From Diacronema lutheri (Eukaryota; Haptophyta; Pavlovophyceae; Pavlovales; Pavlovaceae), in contig JAGTXO010000008.1 in assembly GCA_019448385.1 (NCBI GenBank), positions 1,116,001 to 1,180,000 of the forward strand: a stretch of DNA of 64,000 nt. The letters are read 5' to 3'. The position numbers and the translations under genes were made by a program. The notes under the pieces are model-generated. The model saw nothing but the letters and a program-made list of their open reading frames with translations. It did no database searches and had not been told where the DNA came from. Positions 12,065 to 20,700 of this stretch are shown one piece after another (the first letter of the stretch is position 1; each line of letters starts with the position of its first letter).

Positions 12065-13270
12065 ATGGCGGACGCCCCGCGCGCGTTTCGCGCGGTGGTC
12101 TCGTGGGTGAACAGAGACGGAAAGGCGTGCATCAACGCGACGCCGGAGGTGCGCGCTGGGCAAGCAACATGAGCCGTTCCCCTAGAGCCGCGCGAGCAAC
12201 GACGGCGAGCGGCGCGCGCGCGCGATCCGTGCTGCCCCCGCCGCGCGCCGACAACCCCCGCTTGGCTGCCACCTCCGGGCGCAGACGTGGTGCTTCTGCG
12301 GCCATCGGTTCAAGGCGCACGACCGAGCCGACGATTCGTTCCGCTGCACCGTTGCCGGCTGCGCGTGCGCGTGCTACAATCTGCACGTCGCGCAGGGCGC
12401 GTGGTGCGCAGCGCGCCGGCGCGGCGCGCTGCGCCCACCGCCGCGCCTTTGCAGGGCGCGCCCCACTTCCCGCCGCGAGGCGTGGCCCCGCGTGGCCGCG
12501 ACCTCCGCGCATCCCTTTGACATCCGCTCTGCCCGCTTCGCGCGCCGCTCTCGTCCCGCCCGCGCACCCGTCCCCGCAGGCACGTCCGCTGCCGATGCAA
12601 GCACGCGCACACGGACCACGCCGTCGGCGAGCCGCGCCGGCCGTGCCGCAAGCGCGTGGGCGGCAAGCCGTGCGGCTGCGCTGGTTTTGACTCGCCGTAC
12701 GTGTGCACGTGCGACCAGGGCTGGGCCGAGCACCGCACGGCCTTTCGTCGCGTCGAGCTGCCGGCCGTGCCCTCCGATGCGGCCGCGGCAGCCACTGGGC
12801 TGAGCGCGGCGGAGGCCGTAGCGATCCGCGAGATGGTGGCGCTGCCCACCGCCGCATCCGTCGCGCTGACGCTCGCAGACGTTGCGCGCGGGCGCGACGC
12901 GTGGGGAGCGGACGGCGGCGGCGGCGTGGGCGCGCCGGTTGGTGGCGGCGCGGACGCTTCCCACGTGCTCGCGCCGCGCGGCGCGCTCGCCTCCCTCAAG
13001 CGGCGCGCCGCAACGGGCCGCGGCGGTGACGCCGCCGCGCCCGCAGCGGCCGCTAGCGCGTCCGCCGCCGTCGCGCCGCCGCCCGCCGTTGACGTGTCGA
13101 AGCTGCGGCCGGACGCGCGACTCGAGGCGCGGTTCGGCAACGGGCTGTGGTACGGCGCGACGGTGACACGCGTGGTCTCGGCGGTGGGCGAGGGGAAGGT
13201 GGCCGTCCGGTACGACGCCGACGGCGTCGAGGAGACCGTCCCGGCCGCGCGGCTGAGACCCCGCGGCTGA
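12065..13270 (+). CDS. FAM221-family Cys-rich protein with C-terminal Tudor-like domain
   Basis: Three exons, 12065-12148, 12285-12400 and 12580-13270, join in phase to 296 residues. The FAM221 signature is TWCFCGHRFKAHD, then a CACACYN cysteine cluster, then CRCKHAHTDH, PCRKRVGGKPCGCAGFDSP, YVCTCDQGWAEH. The spaced Cys/His residues look like metal ligands. FAM221 proteins occur in ciliated eukaryotes and their function is not settled. Residues about 238-296 (LEARFGNGLWYGATVTRVV to AARLRPRG) form a small aromatic-rich beta domain resembling a Tudor/Agenet fold, usually a methyl-residue or protein binder. The exon 1/2 junction is the weakest part; exon 2/3 is fixed by the phase-2 join that restores Ala-His-Val. 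Confidence 0.75.
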
Positions 13271-13309
13271 CGAGACGATGAGAGGAGGGTTGCAGTATTG
13301 ACCCTGGCA

Positions 13310-13425
13310 ACCCCGACGTTGCGTGCGCCCTTTCGCTCGCTCCGTTCGTCACGCCTCGGCCCCGTGCACGCCCCCCCCCCCCCCCCCCCCCCCCCCCCCC
13401 TGCTGACCCGCCTGTAAGCGTCGTT
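13310..13425 (-). repeat. Dispersed repeat, copy 1 (C-tract expanded)
   Basis: Shares about 75 bp at near identity with 53308-53395, including TCGCTCCGTTCGTCACGCCT and CTGCTGACCCGCCTGTAAGC. In this copy the pyrimidine run between the two halves is a C tract of roughly 30 bases; the other copy has a short mixed run. Confidence 0.75.
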
Positions 13426-13857
13426 AGTATGAATAGTATTCATTTCAGCGAACAACGTACTTTTCGCCCCGGTCGGTGGGTTTGGGGATGGCGGGGCGCG
13501 CGTGCGCGGCCACGCGGCCAGCATCGCGGCGCTTGCCACGCTGGCGGCGGGTGGCGGTACGCTTCGCGGCGGCGGCAGGGGGCTGCGACGCGGCGGGGAG
13601 GGCGGCGGCTCGCTGGCGGCGGGCGTCGCGCTCTGCAGCGGCGGCGGGCGGCTTGGCGACGTGGCAGGCGGCGGCTCGGGGGTGGCGGTCGTCGCCGACG
13701 ATCTTCGGGCCTCGGCGTGCGCGTGCGCGTCGGCCGGTGGTGTGATTGACGGCGGCCACCGGTGCGGCGGCGCGCGGGCGGCGGCGCGCGGTGGCTAGGC
13801 GCGAGTGGGCCTTTGGGCCTGCTCCGCCTGGCGCCTCGCTGCGCACTTCCTGACCCC

Positions 13858-13893
13858 ATCTGTTGACCCGTCGGAAAGCGTCGTTAGTATTCA
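13858..13893 (-). repeat. Dispersed repeat, partial copy
   Basis: CTGTTGACCCGTCGGAAAGC followed by GTCGTTAGTATTCATTTCA matches the end of copy 1 with a few changes. It lies about 450 bp downstream in the same orientation. Confidence 0.6.
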
Positions 13894-13990
13894 TTTCATT
13901 GGTCGGCTTGTTGGCTCGGAGAAAGCTGGACAATCAGCTCCCGGGTATTTCCCAATTTCCACAACGTGCGATGCGCCAACGTCGTGGCAC

Positions 13991-15704
13991 ATGAGGGAAG
14001 CGCGTATCCTCGACCGAGTCGCGCTGCTGCGCCGCGACGGCCGCCGCCGCCGCCTGCGCGTGCAGCTGCCGCCGATCGCGCTCGGCGTCGTGGTGGCCCT
14101 CGCCGGCGCCTCGCTCTGGTCGACCTCGCGCGACAGCGAGCGCGAGATCATCGCGCTCATGTGCCTCTACTCGGGCCTTTGGGTCGCGCTCCTCGCGCTG
14201 CGCCCGCAGGACGTGCGCGCAGTGCGCGCCATGATAGTCTTCACGTGCGCGATTGCGATCGGCGGCGTTGCCGTCGTGTTCCACCGGCACGTCGAGCGCG
14301 CCCGCACGCTGCCCGCGGCGGCGGTCGGCGTCGGCGACGACTACGCGCCTGGCGTATACCACGACGTGCCCGTGTTCGTCGGCGTGCCGCTCGCGGGGTG
14401 CCTGTGGATGCGCGCGCTCTACGCGGACCTGGCCCTTCGCGCGTCGCCGCGGGTCACGCTCAACCGCGCGTGGGCGGCTGTTGGCACGGGCCTCCTGTCG
14501 AAGTCGGTGAGCATCGTCGCACACGTGCACTGGGTCGCGTCGCGGCGCGGGCCAGCGATCGAGCTGCTGCTGCTCGTGGCGCTCACGGTTGAAACCGCGC
14601 TCCTCGGCGCGCTCTGCTTTTGGCGGCCGCTGCGCACGCGCGTGCAGGAGCTGCTCGCACGGCTGGGCGAGAGTATCTCGGCCGCGGCGGGCATAGCCGA
14701 GCTGATTGGCGGGTTGCCGCCCGCTGTCGTGCTCGAGCGCGCGCGGCAGACGTTCCGTGCCGTGCCGCTCGGTTTGATCACCGTCGACCACATGCGCACC
14801 ACGCGCCGTTCCGCGCGCGCGAGCTCCGAGTGGCGCGCGTCGTGCGTCGACGCGCGGCGTGCGTCGCGCGCCGCGCCCGTCGCGGCGTCGCGTAAGTCGA
14901 GTCCGGCGCGGGCGGCGAGGGCGGCGCCAGCGCCGGCGGGAGCGGCGCGCGACGCGCTGGCGCCTTTGCCCGCACGTCCCGCACCGTCCGCCAGCTCGCC
15001 CGTGCGCGTCGCCGCGCTCGACGCGGTCGCCACTGCCGCAACCGCAGCTGCAACCGCCGAGCGCGCCACACACGCCGGCTGCGGCGCCGGCGCCGGCGCC
15101 CGCCAGCCCGCGGGCGCCGCCGAGCCCAACCTTGCAATCTCGTCGCCCGTAGTGCTTGGCGCGGTGGACGCGTTCATCTCGCACAGGTGCGCCCCGCGCG
15201 TACCCCTAATGCCGCACCGCTTGTTGCGGCTGCCCTCCCGCCCACCCGCCCGCCCGCACACCTACCCGCCCTCCCACCCACACGCACACACGTCCACCCG
15301 CCCGCCCGCCCACACCCAACACACCCCACACCCACCCACCACTCGACTCGCACGGCAGTTGGCACGACGACGCTGCGCAAAAGCACGCGGCGTTGCAGGC
15401 GTGGCGCGCCGAGTTCATGGCGATGCACAACCGCGAGCCGCTCGTCTGGTTCGACAGGCTGTGCATCGACCAGCGTGACATCGCAGGCCAGCTGTCGTCC
15501 GTGCCCATCTTTCTCGCCGGGTGCGACACAATTCTCGCGCTCCACGGCCCCACATATTTCAAAAGGCTTTGGACCGTGCTCGAGCTGCACATGTTCCACC
15601 AGATGGGCGGCTCGCTCGCGCAGATCGTCTTCCTCCGCCTCAGCGACAAGGCCGCACCGCCACCCGCGCGCAACGCCGCGGCTGCCGTTGCCGCTGCCGC
15701 TGCA

Positions 15705-15739
<35 letters not shown>

Positions 15740-16100
15740 AGCGGCGCTCGCGACGGCCGCGGACGCGCCGCTGCGGCCGCTGCGCTCGCCGCGGCCCGCA
15801 TTCGACGTGCGGCGGACGCGGACGACAAACGCAGCGGACCGCGACAAGCTGCTCGCGGTGATCGAGGGGAGTGGTGAAGGCATTGGTGCTTTCAACGATT
15901 GGGTTGGTGGTGTGCAGCAGGCCGCGGACGCCGCGCGATCGTGCTGCAGCTCCGTGCGCGCGTCGACGGCCGGCTCAGCGTCGAGCTCGATGCCTGCCTG
16001 GCGCGTGGTGCGCGCGCTGTCGACGCGCTCGTCGGGCCGGTTGAGCCGGCCGGCGCCCGTTTGGCCAGCGCCGGGCGACGGAGAGAGCCAAAGAGGATGA
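13991..16100 (+). CDS. Six-TM membrane protein with C-terminal TIR-like domain
   Basis: Exons 13991-15186 and 15359-16100 give 645 residues. The splice restores a serine and the sequence FISHSWHDDAAQKHAALQAW. The N-terminal 240 residues hold six hydrophobic segments (starting near LPPIALGVVVALAG and ending near LLLLVALTVETALLGALCFW). A low-complexity cytosolic linker follows, then a TIR-like alpha/beta domain: EPLVWFDRLCIDQ, LSSVPIFLAGCDTILAL, YFKRLWTVLELHMFHQMG, and after an alanine-rich insert DRDKLLAVIEGSG. The SHSW...D / LW.D..CIDQ / RLW..LE pattern matches a family of algal multi-TM proteins with TIR-like folds that I know only as uncharacterised. The last ~60 residues are less convincing, and a further intron near 15910 is possible. 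Confidence 0.7.
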
Positions 16101-16381
16101 GCCAGAGGCGGGGCTGCGCCCGACGCGGAAGTCAGACGAGCACGGGGCACATGAAAAGCCGCCTGAGCTGTGGGCGGAGCCCATCATGATGAGGCGGCGA
16201 GCCGCAAGGGATAAAATACACAGAATATCGATACAGTCCAGTCGATAAAAAATACTACTAACGGCGCTTACGTCAGGACAGCGGGGTCAGCACCAGCTGC
16301 GGGGGAATCGAGTAGCCACCAATGTCGTCGATCCAAAATATATTGGAACGACGTGCAGTCTGAGCGCCTGATAAAAAATTC
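16101..16381. other. AT-richer intergenic region with inverted partial repeat copy
   Basis: It holds ATAAAAAATACTACTAACGG followed by CGCTTACGTCAGGACAGCGGGGTCAGCACC, an opposite-orientation relative of the dispersed repeat end. On the minus strand a short open stretch (about 16268-16372) encodes FWIDDIGGYSIPPQLVLTPL before a stop. It looks protein-like but has no upstream exon; it may be debris of an element. Confidence 0.4.
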
Positions 16382-17207
16382 ATGGTAAAACCCCCATACG
16401 TTACCGTCATGGCCGAGGCACACGTCCTTTACGCGGTGCGCAAGCCTCGCGCGGTCTTCATCGAGTCGGATCATACGGGCACAGCGCCGCTGCGCAAGAA
16501 TTGGTCGTATTACAAGCGCACCGGCTCGCTGTGGGAGGATATTGACCACATCCCGCCTGCGCGGCTGCAGCTCTTCCTGCGACCCGACCTCGGCTACCGC
16601 GCCGCGCAGGCGATCAACCGGCGGTACGAGCAGGAGCAGGCGCTGGCGGACATGCGCGTGTGGGCGCAGGCGGTAAATCGTGCCAAGCTACGCCGCGCCC
16701 TAGCCGAGCGCCGCGAGGTGCGCGAGCGTGTCGAAGACTACGTCGGGCTCCGCCAGCGGCCGCGCACGCAACAGTCGGCGCGCGCAGCCAGCAGGTGCGC
16801 GCGCGCGCGCGCGCGCGCGCGGCGCGCCCGCTGCTCGCCCTTCCGTGGGCGCTGCATGACGCGCCTTGACCACGTGTGCCTTGCCTCGCGCACCGTGCGC
16901 TCCGCTGCTCCGTAGCGCCGTCGTCGCGTTGCCGGACTCCCTCGTCCGCCTGGCCTTCCGCTCGGCGGACAAGCTGCGCGAGCGCTCAGTGATGGAGGCG
17001 AGGCTGCACGGGCCGGGCTTTGAGGCGCACCGCGTCGGCCTCGAGGGCCTCGCCTTCCCGCGCTACGCGTACGACTCCCGGCGGCCGCTCGCGCAGGCCG
17101 GCCGATACGCGCCGTCGGCGGGGTGGGCGACGACGGCGCACGGCGCGCGCGCGGCGACGGTCGGAGACGCCACTGCCGCCTCCACCGCCGCCGCCGCGCC
17201 GCGTTGA
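16382..17207 (+). CDS. Conserved-looking protein of unknown function
   Basis: Exons 16382-16794 and 16916-17207 join through a serine codon to 234 residues. A second in-frame ATG at 16409 (MAEAHVLYAV) is an alternative start. The sequence is not low complexity: AVFIESDHTGTAPLRKNWSY, KRTGSLWEDIDHIPPARL, FLRPDLGYRAAQAINRRYEQ, then a helical ALADMRVWAQAVNRAKLRRALAE-type region and LPDSLVRLAFRSADKLRERS. It has no signal peptide or membrane segment and no motif I can assign. The phase-consistent intron with GTGCGC...TAG and the even amino-acid composition argue that it is real. Confidence 0.6.
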
Positions 17208-17337
17208 GGCGCGCTGCGCGCATCGGGCCTGGCCTTGTCGGCATCGGGCAGGCACGGTCAGCCGGCTCTTTGCGTCAGTCACCAGTCTCTGCGTTTGCAC
17301 TGTCTTCTAGTCACCTAAATTTACCATCCACGGCAGA

Positions 17338-17409
17338 GGAGATGTAGCTCACCGGTAGAGCGGTCGACCGCAGATCGACAGGTAGGTGGATCGACCCCGC
17401 CCGTCTCCT
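17338..17409 (+). tRNA. tRNA-Cys (anticodon GCA)
   Basis: All four arms fold. The acceptor stem is GGAGATG/CGTCTCC (one G-T pair). The D stem is GCTC/GAGC. The anticodon stem is GTCGA/TCGAC around loop CCGCAGA, with GCA at 17370-17372. The variable loop is AGGTA and the T stem GGTGG/CCGCC. The discriminator base is T (17409), the known identity element of tRNA-Cys. There is no intron. Oddities are C rather than T at position 33 and A rather than T at position 54. A T5 run follows 10 bp downstream. Confidence 0.85.
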
Positions 17410-17419
17410 TTCTCGGGTC

Positions 17420-17424
17420 TTTTT
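17420..17424 (+). terminator. RNA polymerase III terminator of tRNA-Cys
   Basis: A run of five T, 10 bp after the discriminator base, in a region where T runs are very rare. Confidence 0.7.
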
Positions 17425-17750
17425 GCTGTCGCGCGGCGTCACGTGTTTTGGTCGTCGTCGTCACGGGCGACGAGCGCTCGCGTTGGTGCCAATGTGACAG
17501 GTGCCTTCGCACGACAGGCACACGCTGAGGCGCAGCGAGAACGCGACGCGAGCACTACATCGCACCGCCGCCCGTCGTTGTGTTCGCCCGTCTCTCTCGC
17601 GCTGGGGGCGACACGTGCGGGCTAGAGTACATGACCTTACAACGCCGATCACGCTGCTCCGCATTGGTGGCAACCTCCGCATTGGCCGCGACAGGCGCTC
17701 GCGCCACGTGGTGGGCGCCACGGGCCAAAGAGTGAAGTCTAATTACCGCC
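17425..17750. other. Intergenic region without recognised features
   Basis: Lower GC than its surroundings; probable promoter and leader of the acyltransferase gene. I see no gene on either strand. Confidence 0.4.
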
Positions 17751-20700
17751 ATGAGCGTAATGGCGGCCGGGCGACTGGCCGGCCGATTCGCGCTCGCGCT
17801 GCTGCTCGCCGCGCCGTGCGCGCGCGCCTTCTCGGCGGTAGCAGGGATGCGCGGCGCGGCGCGCGGCGCAAGCCATGGTGTACGTCGCGCCGTTCCGCGC
17901 CTCGCTGGTGCGGCCGGCCCACCCGCCAGCGCGTCCGCCGACACCAGCACTGAGCGCGCGCTCGGTTCGATGGAGCTCCTCTTTGCGCCGCGCAGCGTGG
18001 GCACGCATGCGGCCACGCCTACGACGCACGTCGCGTGCGCGACGCTCGGCGTTCGAATCGGCGACGCGCAGCTGAGCGCCGCGCTAACGCACGCGCTGCG
18101 CACGCAGCCGATGCTCTCGCGCCGCGTCGTGGGCACGGGCGCGCCCGACCAGCGGACGCGAATCGGTAGCGTGAGCGCGCCCGGTGTGCTCGGCCGCGTG
18201 CTCCCATTCCTCGCGCCCGAACCGCTCGTGCGCGTCGGCAATCCGAACCCGCTGCGCTTTGCGCCGATGCGCGCCGACGCGGCCGCGCGCCTGCCCGCCG
18301 ACGCGGTACGGGTCATCGAGTTGGCCGATGACGACGCGCTCGAGTCCGAGTGGCGCGCGCTCTTCGCTGCCGAGCTGAACCTCGAGCGCGGCGCGCTCTC
18401 GCTGGCCGACGGCCCGCTCTGGCGGCTGAGCGTGCTGCGCACCGCGGGCCGCAGCGCGCTCGTCTTCGCGCTCAACCACGCCATCTCCGACCAGGCGTCG
18501 CTCAACGCGCTCCTCGCAGAGATGCTCGCCGCGGCTGACGGCGCGGCGAACGGCGTGGCGGACGGCGCGGCGGACGGCGCAGCGGACGGCGAGGTGGACG
18601 GCGCGGCGGGCGGCGCGCCGCCGCTGCCGCCCTCGCTCGAAGCGTCCATCTTGGGCGGCGCACGTTCCGTTGGCTTTTTTGGCGAGGAGACGGGCGGCAC
18701 GGGCCTTCTCGGCCTCGAGCACGGCAGCGCGCGCTACCTCGTGGCAAAGCTGGCCGAGTCAGCAGCGGGCGAGCTGCCACGCGGCGCACCGCCGGCGTGG
18801 GCGCGCGCACGCGCCGTCGACGGCGCGCTCGCGAGCGCCGCGCGCCGTTCCGCGCCCGAGTTCCGCACAGTCGGCGTGCGCGACGTGGCCGCCCTGCGCG
18901 CGCGCTGCCGCGAGGCGGGCGTGAGCGTCTCCACCGCGCTCGCCGCGTGCGCGGCGGTCGTCGCGGCCGAGGCGTGCCGCGAGCCGACCGCGGCGGAGCG
19001 GGACCTCAAGGTGCGCGCGGCGGCGCGTGGCGCGGCGCGCGGCACGGGGTGCGCGAGCTCACGGCCCGCCGCTTCGCCGAGCGCGCGCGCGCGTGCCCTT
19101 CACGCGCCCCGCCGCTTCGCCGCGCGCGCGCGCGCTCTCTCCATGTCTTCCGCGCCGCACCGCCATCGCCGCCATCGCCGCCATCGCCCGCCATCGCCGC
19201 CATCGCCGCCATCGCCGCCATCGCCGCCATCGCCGCCATCGCCCGCCATCGCCGCCATCGCCCGCCATCGCCGCCATCGCCGCCATCGCCGCCATCGCCC
19301 GCCATCATGGCCGCAGGTCCTCCTCTCACTCGACATGCGCGCCTTCGGCGCGCCCGACGGGCGCAGTGCCGACGCACTCTCCTGCCAGGCGGGTTCGATG
19401 GACGTGTTGCTGCGCTGCGGAGCGAACACGGCGGCGCATCTGGGCGTGGGCGGTGTGGGGGGCGGCGTGGGCGGCGCGGACGGCGGCGCGCGCGCGCCGG
19501 GCGAGGCGCGCGCCGAGATCGACGCGGCGCGGCGCGTGTGGGCGCTCGCGCGCACGGCCAAGGCGCAGCTGCGTGCCTTTGTCGATGCGGAGTGCGCGCG
19601 CGCGCGCGCGTGCCGAGCCAGCGGCGCGCCGCGCCAGCCGCGCGTCGCGCCAGCCGTGCCGAGCCAGCTACGCCGGGCCAGCTACGCCGGGCCACCTACG
19701 CCGGGCCACCTACGCCGGGCCAGCTACGCGCCGCGCCGCGCCGCGCCAGCCGCGCGCTGACGCGCGCGCCGCGCTGCGCCGCGCGCGCGCCTCCGTCTCG
19801 CGCAGCTTCGCGCGCATGTCCGTGCTCGTCTTCGACTGGGCAATGTCCTCATTTGAAATGACGCGCCTTGTCGCGCTCGAGGCGGACAACCCGCTCACGC
19901 TTGGCCGCGCGTGCGTGCGCGCGCGCGCGGCGCGCGCGGCGCGCGCGATGCACGGCGCGAGGCGTGGCATGCGGGCGCGGCGGGCGGAGGAGTGGGAAAG
20001 GCGGCAGAATCTCACGCGATGCGCGGCGCGAGGCATGGCATGCGGGCGCGGCGGGCGGAGGAGTGGGAAAGGCGGCAGAATCTCACGCGATGCGCGGCGC
20101 GAGGCATGGCATGCGGGCGCGGCGGGCGGAGGAGTGGGAAAGGCGGCAGAATCTCACGCGATGCGCGGCGCGAGGCGTGGCATGCGGGCGCGGCGGGCGG
20201 AGGAGTGGGAAAGGCGGCAGAATCTCACGCGATGCGCGGCGCGAGGCGTGGCATGCGGGCGCGGCGGGCGGAGGAGTGGGAAAGGCGGCAGAATCTCACG
20301 CGATGCGCGGCGCGAGGCATGGCATGCGGGCGCGGCGGGCGGAGGAGTGGGAAAGGCGGCAGAATCTCACGCGATGCGCGGCGCGAGGCGTGGCATGCGG
20401 GCGCGGCGGGCGGAGGAGTGGGAAAGGCGGCAGAATCTCACGCGATGCGCGGCGCGAGGCGTGGCATGCGGGCGCGGCGGGCGGAGGAGTGGGAAAGGCG
20501 GCAGAATCTCACGCGATGCGCGGCGCGAGGCGTGGCATGCGGGCGCGGCGGGCGGAGGAGTGGGAAAGGCGGCAGAATCTCACGCGATGCGCGGCGCGAG
20601 GCGTGGCATGCGGGCGCGGCGGGCGGAGGAGTGGGAAAGGCGGCAGAATCTCACGCGATGCGCGGCGCGAGGCATGGCATGCGGGCGCGGCGGGCGGAGG

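Larger units (their letters stand above)
13271..13990. other. Intergenic region with dispersed repeat and C tract
   Basis: It contains a copy of the dispersed repeat at 13310-13425, a C homopolymer of about 30 bp (13371-13400), a perfect 15-bp palindrome ATGAATAGTATTCAT (13428-13442), a GC-rich block without a credible gene, and a second partial copy of the repeat end at 13858-13893. The last 100 bp are AT-richer and are probably the promoter and leader of the next gene. Confidence 0.6.

Noticed and set aside
13371-13400. Telomere-like or assembly-gap C tract
   Set aside because: It is a pure C run inside one copy of a dispersed repeat whose other copy has a short mixed run, so simple expansion explains it.
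13445-13933. Minus-strand frame of 162 codons between the FAM221 and TIR-like genes
   Set aside because: It begins and ends in the dispersed repeat and is otherwise Arg/Ala-rich; no start context or motif supports it.
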